Assembly: GCF_002797495.1 (NCBI RefSeq) | Contig: NZ_PGEZ01000001.1 | Location: forward strand, 1-64,000 | Source: Mumia flava | GTDB taxonomy: Bacteria; Actinomycetota; Actinomycetes; Propionibacteriales; Nocardioidaceae | Direction of reading: 5' to 3' | DNA length: 64,000 bases | Made by a program: the position numbers and the translations under genes | Part shown: in pieces, positions 33,354 to 43,264 of the stretch | Position numbering within the stretch: the first letter of the stretch is position 1 | Layout of the letters: each line of letters opens with the position of its first letter | The notes under the pieces: model-generated | What the model was told of the DNA's origin: nothing | Database searches by the model: none | The model's input: the letters and a program-made list of their open reading frames with translations, nothing else

Positions 33354-34260
33354 CGTCGGGTACGCGCACGCCACGGGCCCAGTCGGGCGCCGGCATCGGC
33401 TTCTTGCCGTGCGGCTGGACGTCCCCGAGCAGCACGTCGTTCGTCGCCGTGCCCACCCGGACCTCGCGTCTGCCCGCCTCGACGGAGCCGGGCGCGAGCC
33501 GGGCGTCGTCCAGCACGGTGACCGGGCCGAGCTTCAGCCGCTGCCCGTCGTACAGCGTCCACGCACCGGGAGCCGGCGTGCACCCGCGGATCCGCCGGTC
33601 GACGCCGAACGCAGGCGCCTCGAAGTCGACGCGTGCGTCCTCGGTGGTGATCTTCGGGGCGTACGAGAGGCCCTCCTCGGGCTGGGGACGGGCCTCGATG
33701 TCCCCGGCCTCGAGATGATCGACGACGTCGACGAGCAGTCCCGCTCCGGCACCGGCCAGACGATCGAGCAGCGAGCCGGCGGTGTCCTCCGGCCGGATGC
33801 GCTCGGTCAGCAGGCCGAACAGCGGGCCGGCGTCCAGCTCCTCGACGATCCGGAACGCCGTCGCACCCGTCACCTCGTCCCCGGCGATCAGGGCGTGCTG
33901 CACCGGCGCGGCGCCCCGCCACGCGGGCAGGACCGAGAAGTGCAGGTTGACCCAGCCGTGGGTCGGGATCGTGAGCAGGTCGCCCGGCAGCAGCGCACCG
34001 TAGGCGACCACCGGCACGCAGTCGGGCGCGATCGCGCGCAGTCGCGCGACGAAGTCGGGGTCCGACGGCCGCGTCGGACGCAGCACCTCGATGCCGTGCT
34101 CCAGCGCCCGTTCCGCGACCGGCGACGCCGTCAGCGTCCGGCCCCGTCCCGCACGGGCGTCCGGTCGGGTGATCACGGCCGCGACCTCGTGGCCGCTGGC
34201 GACGAGAGCGTCCAGGGAGGGCAGAGCGACCTCGGGGGTCCCGGCGAAGGCGAGTCTCAC
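33337..34260 (-). CDS. fmt: methionyl-tRNA formyltransferase
   Basis: Formylates initiator Met-tRNA. N-terminal formyltransferase fold (residues 1-205) with the catalytic block [22 protein letters not shown] interpreted around residue 105-125, and a C-terminal oligonucleotide-binding domain starting at [10 protein letters not shown]. Length 307 aa. It overlaps rsmB at its 3' end. Confidence 0.97.
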   Translation of the reverse strand: MRLAFAGTPEVALPSLDALVASGHEVAAVITRPDARAGRGRTLTASPVAERALEHGIEVLRPTRPSDPDFVARLRAIAPDCVPVVAYGALLPGDLLTIPTHGWVNLHFSVLPAWRGAAPVQHALIAGDEVTGATAFRIVEELDAGPLFGLLTERIRPEDTAGSLLDRLAGAGAGLLVDVVDHLEAGDIEARPQPEEGLSYAPKITTEDARVDFEAPAFGVDRRIRGCTPAPGAWTLYDGQRLKLGPVTVLDDARLAPGSVEAGRREVRVGTATNDVLLGDVQPHGKKPMPAPDWARGVRVPDGARLG

Positions 34261-34315
34261 GCGCCCAGCCTAGGTGGACCGCACGATCCGGCCCGTCCGG
34301 GGCGTGGGCGGGTGC

Positions 34316-36382
34316 TCAGCCCAGGGCGTACGGGTCCACCTGCACGCGCACCGGGCGGCGCTTGCGCAGGCTGCGGTCGGCCTGCACGTGCCGCAGGGCG
34401 GCGGTGAGCACACGACCCCCGCTGCGCGGCACCGCCACGACCAGGCGCGCCCGGGGGCCGTCGTCGTCGGCGTCCAGCTCGATCGGCCCGAGCACCTGCG
34501 CGTGCTCGGGCCACCCGTGCCCGACGAGGTCGGTCACGGCGTCCTCCGGGCCCTCGAGCGTCGCCAGGCGGGCAGCGGGAGGCAGCCGGGCCGCTCGCCG
34601 CTCGCCCAGCTCGCGTGCAGCGAACCCGACCGGGTCGGTGCGCACCAGCGCCTGGACGACCGGCACACCGGGATCGCCGACCACCACGAGCCGTCCCCCG
34701 TCGGCCGAGCCACGGACCAGCGCCGCGGCGTTCAGCCAGCGCCGCAGCGCCTCCTCGTCGGTCCGAAGGTCCGGGCGGCTGAGGGTCGCCCAGGTGTCGA
34801 GCAGGACGGCCGCGGCGTACCCGCCCGAGGCTCGCGGCTCCGCGCCCGGCGTCGCCACGACGATCGCGGGCTCGGCGTCGACGTCACGCACCGCCGAGCC
34901 GCCCACCGACGAGCGGACGCGGACCTGCGGGAATGCGCGCCCGAGCTCCTCGACCGTGCGCCGGTCCCCCAGCAGAGGGGCCCGCAGGCGTGTGCCGCCG
35001 CAGTGCGGGCAGGACCACGGCTCCGCCTCACCGCCGCACCACCCGCACCGCGGCGGCGCACCCGGGTCGTCCTGGCGCAACGGACCGGTGCAGCGCACGC
35101 AGCGCGCCGGACGCCGGCACTCCTGGCAGGCCAGGCTCGCGCGGTAGCCCGTCCGCGGCACCTGCACGAGCACCGGACCGGCCTCCAGGCCGGCGCGCAC
35201 GGCGCGGAACGCCGCCGCCGGCAACCGCGCCGTCGACAGTGCCCGACCGGGCTCATCGGTCTCGATCCGGGGCCACGCGGCACGCCGCTGCGCCGACGGT
35301 GCCTCGATCGACGAGCACCATCCCGACTCGACCAGCTGCTGCGCCTCGGGCGTGCGTGCCCAGCCCGCGACCAGGACGCCGCACCCGCTGTCCCACGCGC
35401 GGGTCAGGAGCACCTCCCGCGTGTGGGGATAGGGGGCTCGGGGCTCGGCGAACAGATCGTCGCCGTCGTCCCAGATCGCGACCAGGCCCAGGTCCGCCAC
35501 CGGCGCGAACGCGGCCGCACGTGTCCCGATCACCACACGGGCCCGTCCCCGAAGAACGCGCAGGAACGCGGCGTACCGTGCCGCCGGGCCGAGATCGGCC
35601 GTGAGCGTCACGTGGTGGTCGCTGCCCCAGGCGGCCGTCATCGCAGCGTCCAGGCGCTCCACGTCCGCGACGTCGGGCAGGCACACGATCGCGCCGCGCC
35701 CGCCCGACAGGACCGCGGCGACCGCCTCCACCAGACCCGCCTCCGGTGCGGCCCCCGGGCGCGGGCTCCACACCGCACGTGGAGACCCACCGGTCGCGAG
35801 CGCGTCCAGGACGTCCGTGCCGCCGTCGTAGGCCGCCCACACCGTGGACCGCTCGGCCGGGACCGGCAGCGGCTCCTCGCCCTCGAGCGGCCGCTTCTCG
35901 GTCCGGGCGTGCCGCGGAGGGACCGCGAGCCGGACCACGTCGGCGAACGTCCCGGCGTAGCGGTCCGCGACCGCTCGGCAGGCGCGGGCGACGTCCGGCC
36001 GCAGCACGGGCTCGGACGACACCACCCGCGAGATCCGCCCGAGTCGACCGGTGTGCTCGGTCGTGTCGCTGCGCTCGAGGACGAAGCCGGACACGCTCGC
36101 GCCGCCGAACCGGACCATCACCCGACAGCCCGCCACGACCTGGTCGTCCATCGCCTCGGGCACGAGGTAGTCGAACGGACGGTCCAGATGAGCCAGGCTC
36201 ACCTCGATCGCCACCCGCGCGACCGGCAGGCGCTGCGCCGCGCCCGCGAACCGGTCGGCCGACGCGGACGCCGGTCCTCCGTCCGCCGCGCCACCGGCCG
36301 GGGGGCCCTGCCCACCGGCGTCGCCGACGTCGGCGGACGGCACGAGGGCCAGCTGCGTCGGCTCGGCGTCGGGATCGGTCAC
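34316..36382 (-). CDS. priA: primosomal protein N' (PriA) lacking helicase motifs
   Basis: PriA normally restarts stalled replication forks. The 688 aa retain the N-terminal 3'-end-binding domain (residues 55-160, VAIEVSLAHLDRPFDYLVP) and the zinc region with CQEC, CVRC, CGWC and CPHC pairs near 430-470. The Walker A GxGKT is absent: the corresponding stretch is GGRGAIVCLPDV. The DEEH box is replaced by WDDGDD. This degeneration is described for other actinobacterial PriA proteins, which are thought to keep a structural role without unwinding. A low-complexity Gly/Ala segment covers residues 18-45. Confidence 0.92.
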   Translation of the reverse strand: MTDPDAEPTQLALVPSADVGDAGGQGPPAGGAADGGPASASADRFAGAAQRLPVARVAIEVSLAHLDRPFDYLVPEAMDDQVVAGCRVMVRFGGASVSGFVLERSDTTEHTGRLGRISRVVSSEPVLRPDVARACRAVADRYAGTFADVVRLAVPPRHARTEKRPLEGEEPLPVPAERSTVWAAYDGGTDVLDALATGGSPRAVWSPRPGAAPEAGLVEAVAAVLSGGRGAIVCLPDVADVERLDAAMTAAWGSDHHVTLTADLGPAARYAAFLRVLRGRARVVIGTRAAAFAPVADLGLVAIWDDGDDLFAEPRAPYPHTREVLLTRAWDSGCGVLVAGWARTPEAQQLVESGWCSSIEAPSAQRRAAWPRIETDEPGRALSTARLPAAAFRAVRAGLEAGPVLVQVPRTGYRASLACQECRRPARCVRCTGPLRQDDPGAPPRCGWCGGEAEPWSCPHCGGTRLRAPLLGDRRTVEELGRAFPQVRVRSSVGGSAVRDVDAEPAIVVATPGAEPRASGGYAAAVLLDTWATLSRPDLRTDEEALRRWLNAAALVRGSADGGRLVVVGDPGVPVVQALVRTDPVGFAARELGERRAARLPPAARLATLEGPEDAVTDLVGHGWPEHAQVLGPIELDADDDGPRARLVVAVPRSGGRVLTAALRHVQADRSLRKRRPVRVQVDPYALG

Positions 36383-36426
36383 GGTCCCGTTCTACCAACC
36401 GGGGCCGACACCGCCGGCGGGTGCGC

Positions 36427-37620
36427 TCAGAGGCCGGCCGCCGCGCGCAGCGCGTCCGCCCGCGACGTCGACTCCCAGGTGAACTCGGGCAGCTCGCGGC
36501 CGAAGTGGCCGTACGCCGCCGTCTTGGCGTAGATCGGACGCTTGAGGTCCAGGTCGCGCACGATCGCGGCGGGCCGCAGGTCGAACACCTCGTCGACGGC
36601 CGATCGGATCCGGTCGACGGGCACGGTCTCGGTGCCGAACGTGTCGAGGTAGAACCCCACCGGGTGAGCCTTGCCGATCGCGTACGCGACCTGGCACTCG
36701 ACACGCTTCGCCAGACCGGCAGCGACGATGTTCTTGGCGACCCAGCGCATCGCGTAGGCAGCGGAGCGGTCGACCTTGCTCGGGTCCTTGCCGGAGAACG
36801 CACCGCCCCCGTGGCGCGCCATCCCGCCGTAGGTGTCGATGATGATCTTGCGGCCCGTGAGCCCGGCGTCGCCCATCGGCCCGCCGATCTCGAACTTGCC
36901 CGTCGGGTTGACGAGCAGCCGGTAGTCGGAGTGGTCGATCTCGAATCCGTCGAGGACCGCGTCGACGACGTGCTTCTTCACGTCCGGCGTCAGCATGGCC
37001 TCGAGGTCGATGTCGGCAGCGTGCTGCGTCGAGACCACGACCGTGTCGACCCGCAGCGCGTGGTCGTCGTCGTCGTACTCGATCGTGACCTGGGTCTTGC
37101 CGTCGGGCCGGAGGTACGGGACCGTGCCGTCCTTGCGGACGGCGGTCAGCCGCTCGGCGAGCCGGTGCGCGATCGTGATCGGCAGCGGCATCATCTCGGG
37201 GGTCTCGTCGGTCGCGTAGCCGAACATCAGGCCCTGGTCCCCCGCACCCTGGAGGTCCAGCGGGTCGACGGAGCCCTCGGTGCGCTCCTCGTAGGCCTGG
37301 TCGACGCCCTGCGCGATGTCGGGCGACTGCTGGCCGAGCGTCACCTGGACCCCGCAGGACGCACCGTCGAACCCCTTGACCGACGAGTCGTAGCCGATCT
37401 CGAGGACACGGTCCCGGGCGATCCGTGCGATGTCGGCGTACGCCGTGGTCGTCACCTCACCGCCGACGAGGACCAGACCCGTGGTCACGAACGTCTCGCA
37501 CGCGACGCGGGACGAGGGGTCCTGGGTCAGCAGGGCGTCCAGGACGGAGTCGCTGATCTGGTCGGCGATCTTGTCCGGGTGACCCTCGGTCACGGACTCG
37601 GAGGTGAACAGACGGCTCAC
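36427..37620 (-). CDS. metK: S-adenosylmethionine synthetase
   Basis: Makes SAM from methionine and ATP. All signature parts are present: [15 protein letters not shown] at residues 7-21, the ATP-site [12 protein letters not shown] near 120, and [19 protein letters not shown] near 275. The 397 aa are normal. GTG at 37620 has AAGGGA about 6 nt upstream. The gap to coaBC is 62 bp with no room for a SAM riboswitch. Confidence 0.98.
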   Translation of the reverse strand: MSRLFTSESVTEGHPDKIADQISDSVLDALLTQDPSSRVACETFVTTGLVLVGGEVTTTAYADIARIARDRVLEIGYDSSVKGFDGASCGVQVTLGQQSPDIAQGVDQAYEERTEGSVDPLDLQGAGDQGLMFGYATDETPEMMPLPITIAHRLAERLTAVRKDGTVPYLRPDGKTQVTIEYDDDDHALRVDTVVVSTQHAADIDLEAMLTPDVKKHVVDAVLDGFEIDHSDYRLLVNPTGKFEIGGPMGDAGLTGRKIIIDTYGGMARHGGGAFSGKDPSKVDRSAAYAMRWVAKNIVAAGLAKRVECQVAYAIGKAHPVGFYLDTFGTETVPVDRIRSAVDEVFDLRPAAIVRDLDLKRPIYAKTAAYGHFGRELPEFTWESTSRADALRAAAGL

Positions 37621-37682
37621 AGCACATCCCTTCGCAGGAACGGTGGACGGGCACCTCAGCGTATACCCGGCCCGATCGGACG

Positions 37683-38906
37683 TCAGCGATTGTCCAGCCT
37701 GCGGGCCAGCACGTCGAGCAGGGCCCGGGCGATCTCGCTCTTGGGGCCGAGCGGGACCTCGAGCGCGCTGCCGTCGGCGCCGAGGACCACGACCTCGTTG
37801 TCCGGGCGGTCGAACGCCTTCCCGGCCGAGACGTCGTTGACGACCAGGTAGTCGCATCCCTTCCGGGCGAGCTTGGCGCGGGCGTGCTCGAGCACCGTGG
37901 CCTGCTCGTCGCCGGTCTCCGCGGCGAAACCGACCAGCAGCGGGGCCGCCGAGCCCGGCCCTCGCCGAGCGACGAGGTCGGCGAGGACGTCAGGGTTCTG
38001 GACCAGCCGGACCTCGGGGACCGAGCCGGACTCGTCCTTCTTGATCTTCGCGCCGGCCGTCGACTCCGGGCGGAAGTCCGCGGGTGCCGCCGCCATCACG
38101 ACCACGTCGCTGGCGTCCGTGCGGGCCAGCATCGCCTCGTGCAGCTGGGCGGTCGTCTCGACCTGGACGACGTCGATGCCGGCCGGGACCTCGACCGTGA
38201 CGTTCGCGGCGACGAGCGTCACCTTCGCACCACGCGCGGCCGCGGCCTCGGCGATCGCGACCCCCTGCCGCCCCGACGAGCGGTTGCCGAGGTAGCGGAC
38301 GGGATCGAGGTACTCGCGGGTGCCGCCGGCGCTCACCACGACGTGCCGACCAGCGAGGTCGGCGACCCGCGCGGCGGGCGCGTCGAGCAGCGCGAGGGCC
38401 GCGGCGTGGACGTCGGCGGGGTCGGGCATGCGCCCCTTGCCGGAGTCGGCCCCGGTGAGACGACCGACCGCGGGCTCCATCACCGTGACGCCGCGCGAGC
38501 GGAGCGTGGCGACGTTGGCCCGGGTCGCGGCGTGCTCCCACATCTCGGTGTGCATCGCCGGCACCAGCAGGACGGGACACCGGGCGGTGAGCAGGGTGTT
38601 GGTCAGGAGGTCGTCGGCGAGGCCGTGCGCGGCCTTCGCGATCAGGTCGGCCGTGGCCGGCGCGACCACGACCAGGTCGGCGCTCTGCCCGATCCGCACG
38701 TGCGGGACCTCGGGAACGGCCTCGAAGACCTCCGCGGTCACCGGCTGCCCGGACAGCGCCTCCCACGTGGGAGCGCCCACGAACCGCAGCGCCGCGGCCG
38801 TCGGAACGACCCGCACCCGGTCACCGGACTCGGTGAACCGGCGGAGAAGCTCCGCGGACTTGTAGGCGGCGATCCCGCCCCCGACGCCGAGAACGACCGA
38901 ACGCAT
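37683..38906 (-). CDS. coaBC: bifunctional phosphopantothenoylcysteine decarboxylase / phosphopantothenate-cysteine ligase
   Basis: Two steps of coenzyme A synthesis. CoaC flavoprotein domain at residues 1-180 ([17 protein letters not shown], catalytic-His block [19 protein letters not shown]). CoaB ligase domain at 185-407 ([40 protein letters not shown]). Full length. Divides the metK and rpoZ genes with short gaps, so likely one transcript with rpoZ. Confidence 0.97.
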   Translation of the reverse strand: MRSVVLGVGGGIAAYKSAELLRRFTESGDRVRVVPTAAALRFVGAPTWEALSGQPVTAEVFEAVPEVPHVRIGQSADLVVVAPATADLIAKAAHGLADDLLTNTLLTARCPVLLVPAMHTEMWEHAATRANVATLRSRGVTVMEPAVGRLTGADSGKGRMPDPADVHAAALALLDAPAARVADLAGRHVVVSAGGTREYLDPVRYLGNRSSGRQGVAIAEAAAARGAKVTLVAANVTVEVPAGIDVVQVETTAQLHEAMLARTDASDVVVMAAAPADFRPESTAGAKIKKDESGSVPEVRLVQNPDVLADLVARRGPGSAAPLLVGFAAETGDEQATVLEHARAKLARKGCDYLVVNDVSAGKAFDRPDNEVVVLGADGSALEVPLGPKSEIARALLDVLARRLDNR

Positions 38907-38911
38907 GGCCG

Positions 38912-39196
38912 TCAGGCCTGCTCGTCCGCCTGCTCCTGGGGCGCGGACTCGGTCTGCAGCAGGTCGGCGTCGATCTCGCGCAGCGCGATCGACAGCGGCT
39001 TCTCCTGGACGTGGGTGTCCAGCAGAGGACCGACGTACTCGAGCAGGCCCTCGCCGAGCTGCGAGTAGTAGGCGTTGATCTGACGAGCGCGCTTGGCGCT
39101 CACGAGCACGAGCTCGTACTTCGACGACACCTTGCCGAGCAGGTCGTCGATGGGCGGGTAGGTGATGCCCTCGGGGGCTGCCTGGGTGCCGGACAC
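38912..39196 (-). CDS. rpoZ: RNA polymerase omega subunit
   Basis: Assembly subunit of RNA polymerase, 94 aa. The omega fold is visible in [19 protein letters not shown] and [19 protein letters not shown], and the [10 protein letters not shown] block ends the conserved part. GTG at 39196 has GAGG about 8-12 nt upstream. Lies between gmk (10 bp away) and coaBC (5 bp away). Confidence 0.97.
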   Translation of the reverse strand: MSGTQAAPEGITYPPIDDLLGKVSSKYELVLVSAKRARQINAYYSQLGEGLLEYVGPLLDTHVQEKPLSIALREIDADLLQTESAPQEQADEQA

Positions 39197-39206
39197 GAAG
39201 ATGGCC

Positions 39207-39803
39207 TCACAGAGAAGTGGTGGGATCCCGATCGACGTCGGGCGGATTCTCGATCAATGCTACCAAGTCGGCGCACGCCTGCTCCACGTCGGCGTTGACG
39301 ATCGACACGTCGAACTCGTCGACCGCGGCCAGCTCCACGCGCGCGGTCTCGAGACGCCGCTCGCGCTCGGCCTCCGACTCCGTGCCCCGACCGACGAGCC
39401 GGTCGACCAGGTCGGAGAAGGACGGCGGCGCCAGGAACACGAACAGCGCCTCCGGCATCGCCGCCCGGACCTGGCGCGCCCCCTGGAGGTCGATCTCGAG
39501 CAGGGCCGGCACGCCCGCCGCGAGCCGTGCGACGACCGGCGCGCGCGGCGTGCCGTACCGGTGGGTGCCGTGCACCACCGCCCACTCGAGCATGTCGCCG
39601 CGTTCGACCAGCTCGTCGAACTGCTCGGGCGTCACGAAGTGGTAGTGCACGCCGTCGACCTCGCCCGGTCGCGGCGGCCGGGTCGTCGCCGACACCGAGA
39701 TCCACACCTCGGGGTGGGTCTCACGCACCCGCGCGGCCACCGTGCCCTTGCCGACCGCGGTCGGACCGGCGAGGACGACGAGCCGACGGGGCCGGTCACT
39801 CAC
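39207..39803 (-). CDS. gmk: guanylate kinase
   Basis: Phosphorylates GMP to GDP. P-loop GPTAVGKGT at residues 13-21, GMP-binding [20 protein letters not shown] near 35-55, and [12 protein letters not shown] near 100. The lid region lies around 130-150. Length 198 aa. GTG at 39803 overlaps the mihF stop. Confidence 0.97.
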   Translation of the reverse strand: MSDRPRRLVVLAGPTAVGKGTVAARVRETHPEVWISVSATTRPPRPGEVDGVHYHFVTPEQFDELVERGDMLEWAVVHGTHRYGTPRAPVVARLAAGVPALLEIDLQGARQVRAAMPEALFVFLAPPSFSDLVDRLVGRGTESEAERERRLETARVELAAVDEFDVSIVNADVEQACADLVALIENPPDVDRDPTTSL

Positions 39804-40125
39804 GCTCGGCGAACTCCTGCTCGAGCGCAGCGATCTGCTTGACCCCGAGCCCGCGCACGCGACGCGAGTCGGCGATCCCGATCCGCTCCATCATCTGCTT
39901 GGCGCGCACCTTGCCGAGGCCCGGCATCGACTGGAGGAGGTCGTAGACCTTCATCTTGCCGACGACCTCGTTGGACTGCCCCTCCTTCAGCACCTCGGAC
40001 AGCGAGGTGCCCGAGGTCTTGAGCCGGTTCTTGACCGCGGCGCGCTCGCGCCGGGCGGCGGCTGCCTTCTCGAGCGCAGCCTGGCGTTGCTCAGGGGTGA
40101 GCGGAGGAAGGGCCAACGGGGTCAC
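39796..40125 (-). CDS. mihF: actinobacterial integration host factor (mIHF)
   Basis: Nucleoid-associated, sequence-independent DNA-binding protein found only in actinobacteria. 109 aa, mostly helical and basic, with the S13-like helix-two-turn-helix motif [21 protein letters not shown] near residues 64-84 (interpreted as DNA-contact region). The GTG at 40125 has a nearby promoter (TTGCCG, 18 bp, TAAGTT). Conserved position beside gmk. Confidence 0.95.
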   Translation of the reverse strand: MTPLALPPLTPEQRQAALEKAAAARRERAAVKNRLKTSGTSLSEVLKEGQSNEVVGKMKVYDLLQSMPGLGKVRAKQMMERIGIADSRRVRGLGVKQIAALEQEFAERE

Positions 40126-40151
40126 CTCGTCAGATCGGGGCGGATGCTGAG

Positions 40152-40181
40152 AACTTAGCGAGGCCGCCGTGCGGGCGGCAA
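40152..40181 (-). promoter_or_regulatory. likely promoter of mihF-gmk-rpoZ
   Basis: Minus-strand TTGCCG (40181-40176), an 18-bp spacer and TAAGTT (40157-40152). The start would lie near 40145, about 20 nt before the mihF GTG. Confidence 0.55.
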
Positions 40182-40205
40182 CACGACCGTCACCGCCGAC
40201 GGGCA

Positions 40206-40227
40206 GGACCGCGACTCGGCGCGGTCC
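40206..40227 (-). terminator. hairpin after the first small lipoprotein gene
   Basis: Perfect 8-bp stem GGACCGCG/CGCGGTCC with a 6-nt loop, 69 bp beyond the lipoprotein stop and upstream of the mihF promoter. No T-tract. Confidence 0.55.
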
Positions 40228-40295
40228 CGGACCTCCTCCGCCGGTGCTGGCGCGGCGCCGACGGAGGCGGGCGACGCGGACAGCCTAGAGGGCGC

Positions 40296-40787
40296 TCAGC
40301 TCTCGCCGAGGGCGACCCCGCACTCGGACTCGACGTCGTCCACGATCGTCTGCATCGCCTCGGACATGCCGAGGTGGGCCGAGATCGCGTTCTCCAGCGC
40401 CTTGCGCTGCTTGCGCTTGAGCTGGTCGATCTTCTTCGGCTTGGTCAGGTCGCCGAGCTCGATGCCGGCGGTGGTCAGCCCGTCGTGGACCTGCTGGAGC
40501 CCGTCGGCGACGGTCGTCCACGCCTCACCCGCCTCGTCGCCGGCCTCGGCGCCGACCTCGCGGACCACCTCGATCGTGCCCGCGAAGTCGTCGGTGCTCA
40601 TCGACGGGTCCGAGCCGATCCGCGACAACGCCTCGGCGGAGTCGGCGACCGAGGCGCAGTAGGCCGAGGGTGCCGAGGCCTGCGCGCTCTCGTCACCGCC
40701 ACCGTCGGAGTCCGATCCGCTGCACGCCGCGGTGGCGACGAGCAGGCCGGTGGTCAGCAGCGAGGCGGCGAGACGGGTCCAGGGCAT
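40296..40787 (-). CDS. small secreted lipoprotein, paralogue A
   Basis: 163 aa. Signal peptide with lipobox (TAAC) near residue 20, an acidic Ser/Gly linker, then a helical domain with two cysteines: one in APSAYCASVADSAEAL near 40 and one in VESECGVAL near the C-terminus. A Lys-rich block (KPKKIDQLKRKQRK) lies near residue 125. It resembles its neighbour upstream (40950-41306) in the order of YC, AWTT and a late Cys. ATG at 40787 has GAGGAG upstream and yields the signal peptide. No known function. Confidence 0.8.
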   Translation of the reverse strand: MPWTRLAASLLTTGLLVATAACSGSDSDGGGDESAQASAPSAYCASVADSAEALSRIGSDPSMSTDDFAGTIEVVREVGAEAGDEAGEAWTTVADGLQQVHDGLTTAGIELGDLTKPKKIDQLKRKQRKALENAISAHLGMSEAMQTIVDDVESECGVALGES

Positions 40788-40896
40788 GACGGGGCTCCTC
40801 GGGGGATGCGCGTGTGCCACTCTCAGTTGCACACGGCGTACGGCTGTGGCGAGGAACACAGTAGTGCTCCGGACGCCCGCCGCCAACCCCCGAGCG

Positions 40897-40920
40897 GCAC
40901 CCGCCCCACCGGGCGGGTGC
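40897..40920 (-). terminator. hairpin after the second small lipoprotein gene
   Basis: Perfect 10-bp stem GCACCCGCCC/GGGCGGGTGC with a CACC loop, 30 bp beyond the stop of the lipoprotein at 40950. It suggests each lipoprotein gene is transcribed alone. Confidence 0.6.
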
Positions 40921-40949
40921 GCTGCTCTGGCCCGGACGCTGCCGCCGGG

Positions 40950-41306
40950 TCAGCCCAGCTCGTTGAGGTCCAGGTCGCAGTCGTCCTTGACGTTCTGCTC
41001 GATGGAGTCGGTCGCCTCCTGGATCGCGTCGGCGTCCACCCCCTCGACATCACCGTCGGCGACCGCCGCGAAGCCCTCCTGCAGCGTCGTCCACGCATCG
41101 ACGATGCCGTCCGGGGCCTCGTCGACCACCTTCTGGACCTCCTCGGCGTACGTGGACGCCTGCTCGGCGTCCAGGTCCTGCGCCGCGTCGGCGAACGCCT
41201 CGACCTGGTCGCAGTAGGCCGCGGACTCGTCACCACCGCCGCCGCACGCGGTCAGCGCCACACCGGCGAGCAGGACGGCGGGCAGGGCACGAAGCGGACG
41301 GATCAT
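40950..41306 (-). CDS. small secreted lipoprotein, paralogue B
   Basis: 118 aa. Signal peptide with lipobox ALTAC near residue 21, then GGGGDES and an acidic helical domain with AYCDQVEAFADAA, AWTTLQEGFAAV and a terminal DDCDLDLNELG. The two cysteines probably pair. The same pattern occurs in the next gene downstream, pointing to an old duplication. No family with known function is recognised. Net charge is strongly negative, unlike paralogue A, which has a basic block. Confidence 0.8.
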   Translation of the reverse strand: MIRPLRALPAVLLAGVALTACGGGGDESAAYCDQVEAFADAAQDLDAEQASTYAEEVQKVVDEAPDGIVDAWTTLQEGFAAVADGDVEGVDADAIQEATDSIEQNVKDDCDLDLNELG

Positions 41307-41326
41307 GAAGAGGCTCCTGGCGTTCG

Positions 41327-41346
41327 GGTCGGCCCCCGGGCCGACC
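41327..41346 (-). terminator. hairpin after the pyrimidine operon
   Basis: Perfect 9-bp stem GGTCGGCCC/GGGCCGACC with a 2-nt centre, 85 bp beyond the pyrF stop and 21 bp before the lipoprotein start. It could end the pyr transcript or lie in the lipoprotein leader. Confidence 0.45.
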
Positions 41347-41430
41347 GAGTCGTCGATGCGCGCCGGTTCGGCGCACCACGACCCTAGGGCACGCCGGGCT
41401 CAGGACGACGACGGGTCGGGCGTGGCCGGC

Positions 41431-42309
41431 TCAGCGAGCCGAGGCCAGGTCCTCACGGGCCTCGCGGACGGCCCCGCGCAGACCGTCGACGTCCGGTCCG
41501 CGCCCCAGGACGCCGCGCGACGAGGCCACGAGGACGTGGTCCCACACGTCGCCGAACATCCGTGCGAGGTCCTGCGACGTCCCGCCCTGCGCCCCGTAGC
41601 CGGGCACCAGGAGCGGACCGCCGATCCGGACGTCGGCGTCCAGGTCGCCGAGCGTCGCCCCGACCACCGCTCCGTACGAGCCCTGGGGTCGCACCCCGGC
41701 ATTGCGCTCCCGGATCCCGTCGAGCATCGTCTGTGCGACCGTCGCGCCGCCCTCCAGACGCGCACGCTGCACCTGGGACCCTTCGGGGTTCGACGTGAGC
41801 GCCAGCACGAAGACACCGCCGCCGTGCTCGGCGGCGCGCTGCAGGAACGGGTCCAGCGAGCCGAGCCCGAGGTACGGGCTGACCGTCACGGCATCGACCC
41901 GCAGGGGCGAGTCGGCATGGAGGTACGCGTCGGCGTAGGCCGCCGCCGTCGACCCGATGTCGCCGCGCTTCACGTCGAGCAGCACGAGCAGACCCGCGCT
42001 GCGTGCCTCGCGCACGGTGCGCTCCAGCACGGCCACCCCGGCCGCTCCGAACCGCTCGAAGAACGCGGACTGGGGCTTCACGACGCCGACCTCGCCCGCG
42101 AACGCCTCGACCGCCCGCAGCGCGAAGCGCTCCAGTCCCGCGACGTCGTCGGGCAGGCCCCAGGCGTCGAGCAGCGCCGCGTGCGGGTCGATGCCCGCGC
42201 ACAGCGGACCGTACCGCCGGGTCGCGGCCCACAGCCGCGCACCGAACGGTTCTGCGTCCCCGGGGCCCCCGGCGTCTCCTGGCTCCTGCGGACCGACCGG
42301 CTCAGACAT
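41431..42309 (-). CDS. pyrF: orotidine 5'-phosphate decarboxylase, type 2
   Basis: Last step to UMP. The actinobacterial type 2 form, 292 aa. LCAGIDPHAALLDAWGLPDD near residue 36 and the catalytic LLVLLDVKRGDIGSTAAAY near 107 (Asp-Lys-Asp) are clear, as is LLVPGYGAQGGT near 235. The N-terminal 20 residues are Gly/Pro-rich. ATG at 42309 overlaps pyrD by 8 bp. Last gene of the pyr operon. Confidence 0.96.
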   Translation of the reverse strand: MSEPVGPQEPGDAGGPGDAEPFGARLWAATRRYGPLCAGIDPHAALLDAWGLPDDVAGLERFALRAVEAFAGEVGVVKPQSAFFERFGAAGVAVLERTVREARSAGLLVLLDVKRGDIGSTAAAYADAYLHADSPLRVDAVTVSPYLGLGSLDPFLQRAAEHGGGVFVLALTSNPEGSQVQRARLEGGATVAQTMLDGIRERNAGVRPQGSYGAVVGATLGDLDADVRIGGPLLVPGYGAQGGTSQDLARMFGDVWDHVLVASSRGVLGRGPDVDGLRGAVREAREDLASAR

Positions 42310-43264
42310 GCGCCAACCCCCGTACCTCGTCCAACGATGCGAACCCGCGGACCGCGAGCTCGTCGCGCAGCTCGTCGGCGACGCGGACCGGCGCCGACGG
42401 GTCGTGGAAGATCACGGTGCCGACCTGCACCGCCGCGGCGCCGGCGAGCACCATCTCGAGCGCGTCGAAGCCCGTGCGGATCCCGCCCACGCCGATGATC
42501 GGGAGGTCCGGGAGCGCACGGCGGATCTGCCAGACCGCGCGGACCGCGACCGGGCGGACCGCGGGACCGCTCAGCCCACCGGTGACCCCGCCCAGCCGCG
42601 GACGCAGCGTGTCGGGGTCCATCGCGATGCCGAGCAGCGTGTTGATCACCGTCACCCCGTCCGCACCCGCGTCGGCCGCGGCGCCCGCCACGATCGTGAT
42701 GTCGGTGACGTCGGGCGTGAGCTTCGCGAAGACGGGGATGTCGTCGGGGATGTGGGGGCGGACCTCGCTGAGGACGCGGTACGACGAGTCGGGGTCGCAG
42801 GCGAAGACCATGCCGCGGTTCTCGACGTTCGGGCAGGAGATGTTGACCTCGATGCCCGCGACGCCCGGAGCCTGGCCCACGCGACGCGCCAGCTCGACGT
42901 ACTCGTCGGCGGTCTCCCCCGCGATCGAGACGAACGCCCGCGCGCCGCGCTGGACCAGCCAGGGCAGGTCCCGGGCCAGGAACGCGTCGATCCCGGGACC
43001 CTGGAGCCCGATGGAGTTCAGCATCCCTGACGGGGTCTCGACCATCCGCGGCGTCGGCCGACCGGAGCGCGGGCTGCGCATGATCGACTTCGTCACCACC
43101 GCGCCGATCGAGGTGACGTCGAAGAACTGGTCCAGCTCGCGACCGGCTGCCGCGCAGCCGGACGCGGTCATCACCGGCGTCGGCATCCGCAGTCCGCACA
43201 GGTCGACCGCGAGATCGACGTCGGCGGGATCGAGCGGCGCCCGGCCGCCCTCGGCCGCGCTCAT
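42302..43264 (-). CDS. pyrD: dihydroorotate dehydrogenase, class 1B catalytic subunit
   Basis: Oxidises dihydroorotate to orotate with FMN. The active-site base is cysteine in EVNISCPNVENRG (class 1), and the adjacent pyrK marks it as the NAD-linked 1B heterotetramer rather than the membrane class 2 enzyme. Other landmarks: NSIGLQGPG near 80 and IIGVGGIRTGFDALEM near 255. Length 320 aa. ATG at 43264 overlaps the pyrK stop. Confidence 0.96.
   Translation of the reverse strand: MSAAEGGRAPLDPADVDLAVDLCGLRMPTPVMTASGCAAAGRELDQFFDVTSIGAVVTKSIMRSPRSGRPTPRMVETPSGMLNSIGLQGPGIDAFLARDLPWLVQRGARAFVSIAGETADEYVELARRVGQAPGVAGIEVNISCPNVENRGMVFACDPDSSYRVLSEVRPHIPDDIPVFAKLTPDVTDITIVAGAAADAGADGVTVINTLLGIAMDPDTLRPRLGGVTGGLSGPAVRPVAVRAVWQIRRALPDLPIIGVGGIRTGFDALEMVLAGAAAVQVGTVIFHDPSAPVRVADELRDELAVRGFASLDEVRGLAHV

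Noticed and set aside
37621-37682. SAM riboswitch in front of metK
   Set aside because: The gap to coaBC is 62 bp and no aptamer core is visible.
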